This document shows positions 26,798-35,350 of a stretch of 64,000 bases of DNA, piece by piece. The first letter of the stretch is position 1. Each line of letters begins with the position of its first letter. The notes beneath the pieces were generated by a model, which was given only the letters and a program-made list of their open reading frames with translations, was not told the origin of the DNA and searched no databases. A program made the position numbers and the translations under genes. This DNA is from Limimaricola sp027213785 (GTDB taxonomy: Bacteria; Pseudomonadota; Alphaproteobacteria; Rhodobacterales; Rhodobacteraceae), in NCBI RefSeq assembly GCF_050847355.1, contig NZ_CP193762.1, forward strand, positions 1 through 64,000, given 5' to 3'.

Positions 26798-27400
26798 ATG
26801 TTTCGGCTACAACGTCACAACCGCCCGCCATTCCGGCCGAAGATCCCCGGCACCGACCTTCGGTCCGCCGATGTCCCCATGGCGGTCATCTACCGACCGG
26901 CCCGATCGGTCAAGCAGCGCGGGCTGCGGCCCCGGCATTGGGTGCTCGAGTTCGAACCGAGCAGGCCGCCGCAGATCGAGCCGCTGATGGGCTGGACCGC
27001 AAGTGCGGACGCCTACCGCCCGATCCGCCTGACGTTCCCGGATCGGGACAGCGCCATCGCCCATGCCGAACGGAACGATTGGAAGTATGTCGTCCTCGAG
27101 GCACCTGCTATGGACCCCGGCATCGCTCCACAGCGCTATTGGTGGGAACAGGCTCCAGGCAAAAAAGGTCATGACACAGCGGCCACTCGCGGTGTCGAGA
27201 CCAAGCGTCACCCGACGATTGCATCTGCTCCGGATGGCGGCGATGCATCGGTGGCTTGGAACAGCAACGCTGGCGAGCAGAACGATATTGAGGACCCCGT
27301 GCTCGAGGCCTGCCTCGAGTCTTTCCCTGCCTCGGACCCGCCCGCGTGGACCGGCACGACCATCGCTGCCGGCAAACGCGACCCCGCCGGCAGCGGATGA
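26798..27400 (+). CDS. NDUFA4/ETC-complex-I-like domain protein
   Basis: 200 residues. The N-terminal 95 match the ETC complex I subunit conserved region (AVIYRPARSVKQRGLRPRHW, then WTASADAYRPIRLTFPDRDS and AIAHAERNDWKYVVLEAP). Then comes a low-complexity linker, and a C-terminal DIEDPVLEACLESFPASDPPAW, a short motif also seen at the ends of other alphaproteobacterial stress proteins. True complex I accessory subunits of this family are about 100 residues, so the extension is unusual. Role unknown; placement between hdeD and a permease suggests envelope or respiratory stress. GGAAAGGAG precedes the start; it overlaps the next gene by 4 bp (ATGA). Confidence 0.7.
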   Translation: MFRLQRHNRPPFRPKIPGTDLRSADVPMAVIYRPARSVKQRGLRPRHWVLEFEPSRPPQIEPLMGWTASADAYRPIRLTFPDRDSAIAHAERNDWKYVVLEAPAMDPGIAPQRYWWEQAPGKKGHDTAATRGVETKRHPTIASAPDGGDASVAWNSNAGEQNDIEDPVLEACLESFPASDPPAWTGTTIAAGKRDPAGSG

Positions 27401-28590
27401 ACAACGCCGCGATCATCGCCACGACTGGCCTGGTCGCGGCCATCCTCTTCCATCCGCGTCTTAGCGATTCGAAGGGGTGGCGCGCTACCGTGACACCCCT
27501 CGCTTCGATAATCGGCAGCGGGTTTCTCGTGATCGGTCCGATCCTCGATGCCAGCTTCGGGTATCTGGCTCCGATCGCAATGGCGGCGCTTTGCACAGTG
27601 GCAATTCTGTTCGGGGCGGCCATCCGCCGTAATATCGCTCGGATTGCGGAGGTCGGAGAGCGCTCCGTGGCGGAACGAGTTCTGGACCGCGCGGCCTCAT
27701 GGGTTCTGGCGACGGCCTACGCAGTTTCAGTCGCCTACTACCTGAACCTGCTGGGTGCTTTTTCCGTCAGCCTTACGGCGCATGACGATCCGGCCACGGC
27801 CCGGATAGTTGCCACTGCCGCGTTGCTCTTCATCGCATTCATAGGTTGGACGCGGGGCTTTTCCGCGCTCGAGGGGCTGGAAAAGATTTCCGTGTCTCTC
27901 AAGCTCGCCATCATCGCCGGCCTCCTACTCGGCCTCGGCATCCATTTCGGTGATCGCTTCGCCGCGGGCGATCTAATCTTGAACCCGATCCAAACTACTG
28001 GCTGGAACGCGGTGTGGCTGATCTTCGGGCTACTGGTTACGGTCCAAGGCTTCGAAACGTCCCGCTACCTTGGCGAGGACTATGATCCACAGACCCGGAT
28101 CGCCTCCATGAGCCGCGCGCAGTGGGTCTCCGCCGGCATCTATATGGTCTACATCCTTCTTCTGAGCTTTCTTTTCCCCGCGGGAACGATCCCGCAAAGG
28201 GAGACGGCCATCATCTCGCTCATGGAATTGGTTGCGCCAGTGCTTCCGGCACTTCTGGTAAGTGCCGCATTGGCCGCCCAGTTCAGTGCGGCAGTGGCCG
28301 ACACGGCCGGCTCGGGCGGCCTTCTGCACGAACTCACGGGCGGCAAGATCGCCCCGCGAACCGGCTACGTTCTTCTGGCCGGCATCAGTCTCGTTCTGAC
28401 ATGGTCAGCGAATGTTTTCGAGATCATCACCATCGCCTCTCGGGCTTTCGCTGGATATTACGCGCTGCAAAGCGCGGTAGCGGCGGCCGGCTACTGGATT
28501 TCTGGCCGCGTCGCCGGCGCTACAGGCTTCGCAGCACTTGGTGTGCTTGGAGTTCTCATCGCCTTTCTTGGCATGCCATTCGCAGGCTGA
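27397..28590 (+). CDS. APC-superfamily-like membrane permease
   Basis: 397 residues with about eleven hydrophobic segments. The pattern (TPLASIIGSGFLVIGPILDA; GWNAVWLIFGLLVTVQGFETSRYLGEDYDP; AQFSAAVADTAGSGG) resembles APC/Nramp-like permeases, but I cannot name a substrate. The 27397 ATG overlaps the previous stop (ATGA), so the two are translationally coupled. It is the last gene of the stress island before the cobalamin riboswitch. Confidence 0.65.
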   Translation: MNNAAIIATTGLVAAILFHPRLSDSKGWRATVTPLASIIGSGFLVIGPILDASFGYLAPIAMAALCTVAILFGAAIRRNIARIAEVGERSVAERVLDRAASWVLATAYAVSVAYYLNLLGAFSVSLTAHDDPATARIVATAALLFIAFIGWTRGFSALEGLEKISVSLKLAIIAGLLLGLGIHFGDRFAAGDLILNPIQTTGWNAVWLIFGLLVTVQGFETSRYLGEDYDPQTRIASMSRAQWVSAGIYMVYILLLSFLFPAGTIPQRETAIISLMELVAPVLPALLVSAALAAQFSAAVADTAGSGGLLHELTGGKIAPRTGYVLLAGISLVLTWSANVFEIITIASRAFAGYYALQSAVAAAGYWISGRVAGATGFAALGVLGVLIAFLGMPFAG

Positions 28591-28802
28591 CAGTCCGTCA
28601 GTCAGTGGCAAACAGACATCGCTCCTCCACCGCATTCCGAATTTGGTCAGAGGCTTAGCGGCTTGGGCAAGGACAGCCTAAGCCGAGAACCCGGACCCTC
28701 CCGATTGCAGGCATACGCGCTCCTCCAAGATCACCTGCCTTCGATGCCCCCGGCACGTGATTGGACATTGCCTTCGAGGGGAAAAGCGTGCCATCCCTTT
28801 GC

Positions 28803-29000
28803 GGTGATGGTTCCCGTTGGCCCTTGAGGGCGACGCGGGATGAAAAGGGAATACGGTGAGGTGTAGCCAACAGGCGCCGAATCCGTGACTGCCCCCGCAA
28901 CTGTGAGCGGCGAGCGTTTCCGAGAAGACCACTGGGTTCCACAGCCCGGGAAGGTTCGGAAAAGCGTAGACCCGCAAGTCAGGAGACCTGCCATCGCTGA
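28803..29000 (+). promoter_or_regulatory. cobalamin (B12) riboswitch
   Basis: The conserved blocks occur in the right order: AGGGAATACGGTG (about 28845-28857), CCGTGACTGCCCCCGCAACTGT (about 28886-28907; part of the core), GACCACTGG (28927-28935) and the B12 box GTCAGGAGACCTGCC (28978-28992). Adenosylcobalamin binding usually shuts off the genes downstream. It precedes the small Cys-rich ORF and the FecCD-type ABC importer, marking them as corrinoid- or cobalt-related. Confidence 0.92.
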
Positions 29001-29118
29001 TGTCACTCAACCCGGGCGGGGTGTCCCGGACAGGAGGCCATGATGGCTCGTCGGCAACTGCCGCACCGAAATCGCCGGTCCCTCTGTGCGCAAGCCCCGC
29101 GAATGCGCGGAGGGCTGC

Positions 29119-29397
29119 ATGGACCGGACCAGATCGAACACCACCTGCAAAGCGGGCGCGACCTCGCGAGCAAGCTGTTGCTGCGCCCATAGACTGTCGA
29201 GACAACTCGGGCGGGCCGTCGACCTCGCTGCCGTGGCCGCCGGTCCCGGCTTCGAGCTGACCGGAACGACGCGGCTCGACGGCTGCGGCCGGCGGGTCGT
29301 CTGGCGCGCACGGCGCGGCCGCGTGTCGCTCCGGATTGAACCCGAGGTGGTGTTCCCGCCCCGCGTGACCCACGCCGCTCTGCGGGTTCGGCAATGA
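29119..29397 (+). CDS. small Cys-containing protein, possibly DUF1636-like
   Basis: A 92-residue reading frame between the riboswitch and the ABC ATPase gene. Its stop overlaps the ATPase start (ATGA) and GGAGGG lies four bases before the 29119 ATG, which supports real translation. The second half (RAVDLAAVAAGPGFELTGTT then RLDGCGRRVVWRARRGRVSL) resembles small metal-binding DUF1636-type proteins often found with B12-regulated importers. The first half (TTCKAGATSRASCCC) is Cys-rich. The frame is open back to a stop at 29041, so the true start could be earlier. The assignment is tentative. Confidence 0.45.
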   Translation: MDRTRSNTTCKAGATSRASCCCAHRLSRQLGRAVDLAAVAAGPGFELTGTTRLDGCGRRVVWRARRGRVSLRIEPEVVFPPRVTHAALRVRQ

Positions 29398-30188
29398 CCG
29401 CCGCGTCCATCTCCGCCAGCGATCTGAGCTGGGGGCCGCGTCATGGGCCGGCGATCCTCAAGGGCGTGAGCTTCGAGCTGGCCGCCGGTCGGACGCTGGG
29501 CATCGTCGGCGCCAACGGCGCCGGCAAGTCGACGCTGCTGCGGCTGCTCTACCGGTTTCATCGGCCCCATGGCGGAAAGGTTCATATCGGTGGCGAAGAT
29601 CTGTGGCGCATGACGCCTCGGGCCGCTGCGCGCCGGGTCGCCGCTGTGCTCCAAGAGCAACCGACGGATTTCGCGCTGAGTGTGCGTGAGATCGCGGGAC
29701 TGGGACGGGTGCCGCATCGCCGCGGCCTTTCGGGTCCCGGCACACGCGAGGCCGGAATCGTCGAAGCGGCGCTGCACCGGCTCGACCTTGCTGGGCTGGC
29801 CGAGCGCCGTCTCGGCACGCTGTCTGGCGGAGAAAAACAGCGCGCGATGGTAGCGCGCGCGCTGGTGCAGGAGCCGCAGGTGCTCATCCTCGACGAGCCC
29901 ACCAACCATCTCGATATCCGCCACCAGCTTGAGGTGCTGGAGATGCTGCGTGGCCTCGATGTCACCATCGTCACCAGCCTGCACGACCTGAACCTCGCTT
30001 TCGATCTTTGCGATGAGGTGCTGGTGCTCTCGCGCGGTCAGATAATCGCGCATGGGACGCCGGATGTCGCACTCGATGCGGCGACCGTGGCCCACGCTTT
30101 TTCCGTTACCGCCCGCCGCGAACGCCTCGAACCCTCGGGGCGCACCCGCTTCACCTACTCGCTCGCCGCCTCTGAACGGACCTACTGA
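29394..30188 (+). CDS. FecE/BtuD-type ABC transporter ATPase
   Basis: 264 residues: Walker A GANGAGKST, Q-loop VAAVLQEQPTDF, signature LSGGEKQRAMVARAL and Walker B VLILDEPTNHLD, the set of iron-siderophore/B12 importer ATPases. It is coupled to the small upstream ORF and lies 3 bp before the binding-protein gene. The B12 riboswitch makes a corrinoid (or cobalt complex) the likely cargo. Confidence 0.92.
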   Translation: MTAASISASDLSWGPRHGPAILKGVSFELAAGRTLGIVGANGAGKSTLLRLLYRFHRPHGGKVHIGGEDLWRMTPRAAARRVAAVLQEQPTDFALSVREIAGLGRVPHRRGLSGPGTREAGIVEAALHRLDLAGLAERRLGTLSGGEKQRAMVARALVQEPQVLILDEPTNHLDIRHQLEVLEMLRGLDVTIVTSLHDLNLAFDLCDEVLVLSRGQIIAHGTPDVALDAATVAHAFSVTARRERLEPSGRTRFTYSLAASERTY

Positions 30189-30191
30189 CCC

Positions 30192-31139
30192 ATGACTTTC
30201 CGAATCCTTCCTGTCGCCTTTCTCCTGGCCGCCCCTGCCGCGGCTCAGGCCTTCCCCGTGACCGTGCAGAGCTGCGACCGGGAGATCACCTTCGAAGCCG
30301 CGCCGGAGCGCGCGGTGTCGAATGATGTCAACCTGACCGAGATGATGCTGGCGCTCGGACTGCGCGATCACATGGTCGGCTACACCGGTGTCTCCGGATG
30401 GAAGACCCTCGACGAGCGGCTGCGCGCCGATGTCGAGACGCTGCCGGAACTATCGCCGCAATATCCTGGCCGCGAGGTGCTGCTGGGGGCAAATGCCGAC
30501 TTCTACTTTGCCGGCTGGAACTACGGCATGAATGTCGGCGGCGAAGTGACGCCCGACACGCTCGCGCCTTTCGACATCGCGGTCTACGAACTCGCCGAGA
30601 GCTGCGCGCATGTGATGGAGAAGCCCAAGGCGAGCTTCGAGGATCTCTATACCGACATTCGCAACCTCGGGACGATTTTTGGCGTCGCGGAGCGGGCCGA
30701 GGGGCTGGTAGCCGACTGGCGCGAGGATCTCGCCCGGCAGAAGGACGCTGCCGGGAACGGCGCCAGGCCGCTTCGCGTCTTCGTCTATGACAGCGGCGAG
30801 GACACGCCGTTCACGGCCGGGCGCTACGCCATGCCCACCGCGCTCATCGAAGCGGCGGGCGGCGTCAACGTCGTGGACGATTTCGAGAAGAGCTGGGCGA
30901 CGGTCGGTTGGGAGGAGGTGATCGCGCGCGATCCGGAGATGATCCTGATCGTCGATTACGGCGAGGTCACCGCCGCCCAGAAGCGCGAATTCCTGATATC
31001 GAACCCGGCCTTCGCGGGCATGACCGCCGTGCGTGAGGACAATTTCGTCACCCTCGACTATGTGGCTGCCACGCCGGGCCCGCGCAACATCGAGGCGGTG
31101 GGCGTGCTGGCCCGGGCCTTCGCCGAGGCGGGGGGATGA
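30192..31139 (+). CDS. FepB/BtuF-type periplasmic binding protein
   Basis: 315 residues. A short signal peptide (about residues 1-20, ending PAAAQA) precedes a PBP fold of the type III (BtuF/FhuD) class: SCDREITFEAAPERAVSND, EMMLALGLRDHMVGYTGV, long connecting helix, and IEAAGGVNVVDDFEKSWATV with EEVIARDPEMILIVDYGE. It would deliver the substrate to the FecCD-type permease. It overlaps the permease gene by 4 bp. Confidence 0.9.
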   Translation: MTFRILPVAFLLAAPAAAQAFPVTVQSCDREITFEAAPERAVSNDVNLTEMMLALGLRDHMVGYTGVSGWKTLDERLRADVETLPELSPQYPGREVLLGANADFYFAGWNYGMNVGGEVTPDTLAPFDIAVYELAESCAHVMEKPKASFEDLYTDIRNLGTIFGVAERAEGLVADWREDLARQKDAAGNGARPLRVFVYDSGEDTPFTAGRYAMPTALIEAAGGVNVVDDFEKSWATVGWEEVIARDPEMILIVDYGEVTAAQKREFLISNPAFAGMTAVREDNFVTLDYVAATPGPRNIEAVGVLARAFAEAGG

Positions 31140-32191
31140 CGGATATCTCCCTGTCGATCGCAGGCCGGGCTCCGGCCCGGCGGGCGCGTATGTTTCCGGC
31201 CGCGCTCGGGCTTGCGGTTCTGGCGCTCGGGCTCTCCTTCACTTTCGCCGTGGGTGTCGGCGCGGTGTCCGTTGGGGCCCGGACGGTCTGGGGTGTCATC
31301 GCGAACCAACTCATGCCGGGCCTGGTCCAGGTCACTTGGCCGGCTGGTCACGAGGCCATCGTCTGGGACTTGAGAATGCCGCGGGCGATCCTTGCCGGGC
31401 TTGTGGGTGCGGGGCTGGCGCTGGTGGGCGCGGTCTTGCAGGCCGTCACGCGAAACGCGCTGGCGGACCCGCATTTGCTCGGCATCTCCTCCGGCGGGGC
31501 CTTCGGCGCGATCACCGCGCTGCTGCACACCGGGATGATCCTCGGCCTTGCCACCGTGCCGATCTTCGCCTTCGCCGGCGCCCTCGGTGCGATGGCGTTG
31601 GTGCTCGGCGTGGCACGTCTCGCGGACGCGGCCTCGGCAGAACGGCTGGTGCTCGCCGGAGTGGCGGTGTCCTTCATCGTGATGGCCGGGGCCAACGCGA
31701 TGATCTTCCTCGGCGATCCGCGCGCCTCGCACACCGCGCTGTTCTGGATGCTGGGCGGTCTTGGTCTGGCGCAATGGTCGCATCTGGCTTTCCCCGCCCT
31801 CGTGCTCGCGCTCTGCGGCCCGTGGCTTTGGCTCAGGGCGCAGGATCTCGACGCCATGACGATCGGGGACGAGACCGCCGCGACCCTGGGTATCGCGGTG
31901 TCGCGGTTCCGGCTCGAGGTGTTTGTCGCGGGCGCCCTGCTGACCGGGGTCATGGTGGCGTTCTCCGGGGTGATCGGCTTCGTCGGACTGATGATCCCGC
32001 ATGTCGCCCGTATGGTCGTGGGCGGCAGCCAGGCCCGCGTCTTGCCGCTTTCGGCTCTGCTCGGCGCGGTGTTCCTGATCTGGTGCGACCTGTTCGCCAG
32101 AACGGTGATGGCGCCGCAGGACCTCCCGATCGGCGTGGTGACGGGCCTTGTCGGGGGGCTCTTTTTCGTATGGCTCCTTGCTCGGCGGTAG
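31136..32191 (+). CDS. FecCD-type ABC transporter permease
   Basis: 351 residues with about ten membrane segments. Family motifs: LRMPRAILAGLVGAGLALVG, AVTRNALADPHLLGISSGGA and GVIGFVGLMIPHVARMVVG. It forms the channel of the corrinoid/siderophore-type importer with the two preceding genes. It starts with an ATGA overlap and ends 62 bp before the left repeat of the IS3 element, so the operon's original downstream genes may be lost. Confidence 0.93.
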   Translation: MTDISLSIAGRAPARRARMFPAALGLAVLALGLSFTFAVGVGAVSVGARTVWGVIANQLMPGLVQVTWPAGHEAIVWDLRMPRAILAGLVGAGLALVGAVLQAVTRNALADPHLLGISSGGAFGAITALLHTGMILGLATVPIFAFAGALGAMALVLGVARLADAASAERLVLAGVAVSFIVMAGANAMIFLGDPRASHTALFWMLGGLGLAQWSHLAFPALVLALCGPWLWLRAQDLDAMTIGDETAATLGIAVSRFRLEVFVAGALLTGVMVAFSGVIGFVGLMIPHVARMVVGGSQARVLPLSALLGAVFLIWCDLFARTVMAPQDLPIGVVTGLVGGLFFVWLLARR

Positions 32192-32333
32192 ACACCCAGC
32201 GAGAGGAGAACCAGCGTCCGACAAACCACCCAGAGCCTCGGCGCCAGCGAGAGTGAGGTGCTCCCCGATTTCAGGGCACTGACGTAAGCTACGATCTGCT
32301 GTCTGCTGATCTTCACCGACGAGGAGATCAGAG

Positions 32334-32627
32334 ATGTCGAAACGCAAGCAGCACGCGCCTGCTTTCAAGGCCAAGGTCGCGTTGGAAGCTTTGAAGGGCG
32401 AACAAACGGCCGCCGAGCTGGCGAGCCGGTTTGGGGTGCATCCCACGCTGATCCATCAGTGGAAGCGGGCTCTGCTCGAGGGCGCTTCAGGGGTCTTTGA
32501 GCGGGGCGGAAAGAAGACGCCCGAAGTCGACGAGTCGCAGGTGAAGGAGCTGCATGCCAAGATTGGTGAGCTGGCGGTCGCCAACGATTTTTTGTCCAGA
32601 AAGCTCAAGCCTTGGGGCGGGACGTGA
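32334..32627 (+). CDS. IS3-family OrfA (HTH protein)
   Basis: 97 residues: MSKRKQHAPAFKAKVALEAL, an HTH (TAAELASRFGVHPTLIHQWK) and a leucine-zipper-like helix (VKELHAKIGELAVANDFLSR). It binds the terminal repeats and is made alone or as an OrfAB fusion through frameshifting near its end. GAGGAG precedes the ATG. Confidence 0.92.
   Translation: MSKRKQHAPAFKAKVALEALKGEQTAAELASRFGVHPTLIHQWKRALLEGASGVFERGGKKTPEVDESQVKELHAKIGELAVANDFLSRKLKPWGGT
32588..32594 (+). promoter_or_regulatory. -1 ribosomal frameshift heptamer of the IS3 element
   Basis: T TTT TTG in the OrfA frame (codons TTT and TTG at 32589-32594). After slipping back one base, the ribosome reads on through an open frame into OrfB with no intervening stop. 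This is the standard route to the IS3 OrfAB transposase. Confidence 0.7.
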
Positions 32628-33487
32628 GGCGCGGCATGATCGAGCGAGACCATCCGACCCTGTCCGTGGGGCGGCAGTGCCGGCTGCTGTCGCTCTCGCG
32701 GTCGTCGTTCTACTACCGGCCAGCCGGCGAGACCGAGCTGAACCTCGACCTCATGCGGCTGATCGACGAACAATTTCTCGAAACGCCGTTCTACGGCGTG
32801 CGGCAGATGGCCCGGCATCTGCGCAACGAGGACCACGCAGTGAACGACAAGCGGGTGCGGCGGCTGATGCGGCTCATGGGCCTCATGCCGATCTACCAGA
32901 AGCCTAATACCAGCAAGCCTGCCAAGGGGCACAAGCGATACCCCTACCTGCTGAGGGGAGTGCGCGTGGAGCGGCCCAACCAAGTCTGGTGCGCCGACAT
33001 CACCTATCTCCCCATGCGGCGCGGCTTCCTTTATCTCGTGGCGATCATGGATTGGCACACCCGGAAAGTGCTAGCCTGGCGCCTGTCCAACACGATGGAG
33101 GCCGAGTTCTGCGTCGAGGCGCTGACCGAAGCGATCCAGCGGTTCGGCTTACCCGAGATCATGAATACCGATCAGGGCAGCCAGTTCACGTCCTTCGCCT
33201 GGACCGACGTGCTCAGACGCGCCGGCGTCCGCATCTCAATGGACGGAAAGGGACGCTACCTCGACAACATCTTCATCGAGCGGCTTTGGCGCACCCTGAA
33301 ATACGAGTGCGTCTACCTGCACGCCTGGGAGACCGGCTCGGAGGCGCGGGCGGGGCTCAGGAACTGGATCGATTTCTACAATCGAAAGCGCCCGCATTCC
33401 GCCCATGGCGGCCAGCCGCCAGCAGTGGTCTACTGGCAGAGAAACCCCACCATACAACCCGATCAGCAGGAGCTAAGAGTAGCTTAG
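32612..33487 (+). CDS. IS3-family OrfB (DDE transposase)
   Basis: About 290 residues in the -1 frame relative to OrfA. It has an HTH_21 region (FLETPFYGVRQMARHLRNED) and a complete DDE core: WCADITYLPMRRGFLYLVAI, IMNTDQGSQFTSFAWTDVLR and YLDNIFIERLWRTLKYECVY. It likely has no independent start and is made as part of OrfAB from the frameshift site; the coordinates given begin at the first possible start codon (TTG). Confidence 0.9.
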   Translation: MGRDVRRGMIERDHPTLSVGRQCRLLSLSRSSFYYRPAGETELNLDLMRLIDEQFLETPFYGVRQMARHLRNEDHAVNDKRVRRLMRLMGLMPIYQKPNTSKPAKGHKRYPYLLRGVRVERPNQVWCADITYLPMRRGFLYLVAIMDWHTRKVLAWRLSNTMEAEFCVEALTEAIQRFGLPEIMNTDQGSQFTSFAWTDVLRRAGVRISMDGKGRYLDNIFIERLWRTLKYECVYLHAWETGSEARAGLRNWIDFYNRKRPHSAHGGQPPAVVYWQRNPTIQPDQQELRVA

Positions 33488-33526
33488 AAGGCGCCAGATC
33501 CTGTCCAAGGATCGGGGAGCACCTCA

Positions 33527-35291
33527 AGGCACCTCGCTCGGCCCTTTTCTTCGCGACATCGAAATAAAGGGTGGTAAGTTGTTGGGCTGCAAGGATCATG
33601 CCTTGGAACGTCTGGCCACCGTTGCGGGCGTCGACGTGGCTGATCTTCGGCGCAACTCGGCTCAAAGCCTTGGAAACCGTTGGTTCGATCTCCGCGGGAA
33701 CCTACTCAGCGCAGAATTCTTCGCCAGCCCTTACACAGTCTTCTGTCCGGCATGTCTGCGCGAGGATGATAAACTCGGCGGCGATCCTGCCCTGGTCCGA
33801 AAAGGCCGACTTCTCTGGACGCTTCGACCTTTTCGAACCTGTCCGGTGCATGGCCTTGAGCTTGTTCGTCGAAAGAAGGTTGCGTGGGACGACTCGTTTC
33901 ACCAGCTGGCCCTGCGGGTGCCGGAGCGCGCCGATGCCCTGGATGAGCTGGTAGACGGGGCTGCGCTGAGATCTCCGTCGCCATTGCAAAATTATGTCGT
34001 CGCGCGCCTTGAAGGAGCGCCGGGTCCGTCGTGGCTCGACAGTCAGACGCTCGAACAAGCTGTTCGCACCACCGAGAAACTCGGAGTGCTTCTCGAATTC
34101 GGACCAAAAGCAACGTCCGGTGATCTCGTCGAGAGCCAATGGGACGCGGCTGGCCGCGCCGGATACGAAGTCACTGCAAAAGGAGAAGAGGGCATACGGG
34201 AAGCGCTCCGCAACGTTCAGGCCGACTTTCTCCAACAAGGGGGTAAACCTGATCGTGGGAATGTCCTTGGAGCGCCCTACAGGTGGCTGGCGTCGCCAAA
34301 GAATACAAAAGATCCGGGCGACATCCGGCGCATCATGCGGGAGCATATCTTCGCGGAAATGGAGATCGCTGCTGGCACGACGATCCTGGGCGAAACGCTG
34401 AAGGAGCGTCGGCTTCACAGCGTGGAGTCGCTCAAAGCGGAGACAGGCCTCAATCCGCGGACGCTGCGAAACGTCCTTGCTGCCCACGGGCTCGTCCCGG
34501 CCGCAAAGAATGGCGCCCCCTATTGCGTATTTGATGCCGCTGCCGGACGGCGTGTCGCGTCTTCAATCCAGCGCTCGACAAAGATGAAATCGCTACCAAC
34601 GGCGTTGAATTGCAGCCGCCCACAGGCCGGACAACTCGTCGACGAGGGTATGCTCGATCCGATCGCGGATGGCCGGTTCCAAGCCCCCGGGCGAACCCGG
34701 AAGGCCATCGCCAACCAAGATATCGACAGGTTCCTGACTGCCCTGCGCAGTTCCGCACGGCCCATGGACAAGGCACCGGAACAGATGGTCCCGATTTCGA
34801 AAGCTTCTGAGAAGGCAAAATTGACGTGCATAGAAATCGTGCATCTCGTGCTCGGTGGCTTCCTTCAGCACGTCATGCGACTTCAGGGTGAGGAAGGCTA
34901 TGCCGCTATCCTCGTCGATCCGGCCGAAGTTCGAACGGCGAAGGCGGAGCATTTGCCCGGAATCTCTGCTTCAGATGCTTTCGCGCGTCTGAAACTTCCG
35001 AAGTCCACGGGATGGGATTTGGTGCATCGAGAGGAAAGCCCCCGACTTCAGCCCATCGTGATCAATGGCCAAAACGGACAGCACCGTTTCTACCGATTTA
35101 GCGAGGACCATGTCGCGGCCTTCGCGTCCGAATATACGACCGAGATCCGTGTCGCCAATGCGAACGGCATCGAGAAAAAAGACGTGGTGAAGCGGCTCAA
35201 AATGCGGGGGGTGCGACCAGTCCTCGGTCAGGTTGATATCGGCCTTGATATGTATCGGGCACAGGATATCCCGACGTTCGAACTGCCTTGA
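33527..35291 (+). pseudogene. tniQ: TniQ-family protein, 5' end removed by IS3
   Basis: The reading frame is open right up to the IS3 end. Its first residues, SLGPFLRDIEIKGGKLLGCKDH, already match the interior of TniQ proteins, so the ordinary N-terminal part is missing. A new start at the TTG at 33579 is possible (570 residues). Zinc motifs are present: VFCPACLRED and RTCPVHGLEL. The long C-terminal part has an HTH-like stretch (SVESLKAETGLNPRTLRNVL). TniQ proteins help target Tn7/Tn5053-like transposons; stand-alone homologues occur in many alphaproteobacterial plasmids. No TniA/TniB genes are present. A good terminator follows. Confidence 0.8.
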
Positions 35292-35327
35292 TGCTTAATC
35301 GCGCGTCACAAAAAAGACGATTTGATG

Positions 35328-35350
35328 GGCCGCCCGATGGGCGGCCTTTC
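35328..35350 (+). terminator. rho-independent terminator after tniQ
   Basis: Stem GGCCGCCC (35328-35335) pairs with GGGCGGCC (35339-35346) across a 3-base loop, followed by TTTCTCGTTT. It is 37 bp after the tniQ stop. Confidence 0.8.

Larger units (their letters stand above)
32254..33526 (+). mobile_element. intact IS3-family insertion sequence
   Basis: 1,273 bp bounded by perfect 16-bp inverted repeats, TGAGGTGCTCCCCGAT at 32254-32269 and its complement at 33511-33526. It encodes OrfA and OrfB in the -1 frame relation with a slippery heptamer. No 3-4 bp target duplication is visible (GAG on the left, AGG on the right). The element's right end falls inside a tniQ gene. Confidence 0.92.

Noticed and set aside
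29007..30371. A 454-codon minus-strand open frame across the ABC ATPase
   Set aside because: Antisense shadow; the ATPase on the plus strand has all its motifs.
31058..32446. A 462-codon minus-strand open frame across the FecCD permease and IS3 left end
   Set aside because: His/Arg/Gly-rich shadow of the permease gene and crosses an IS boundary, so it cannot be an old gene.
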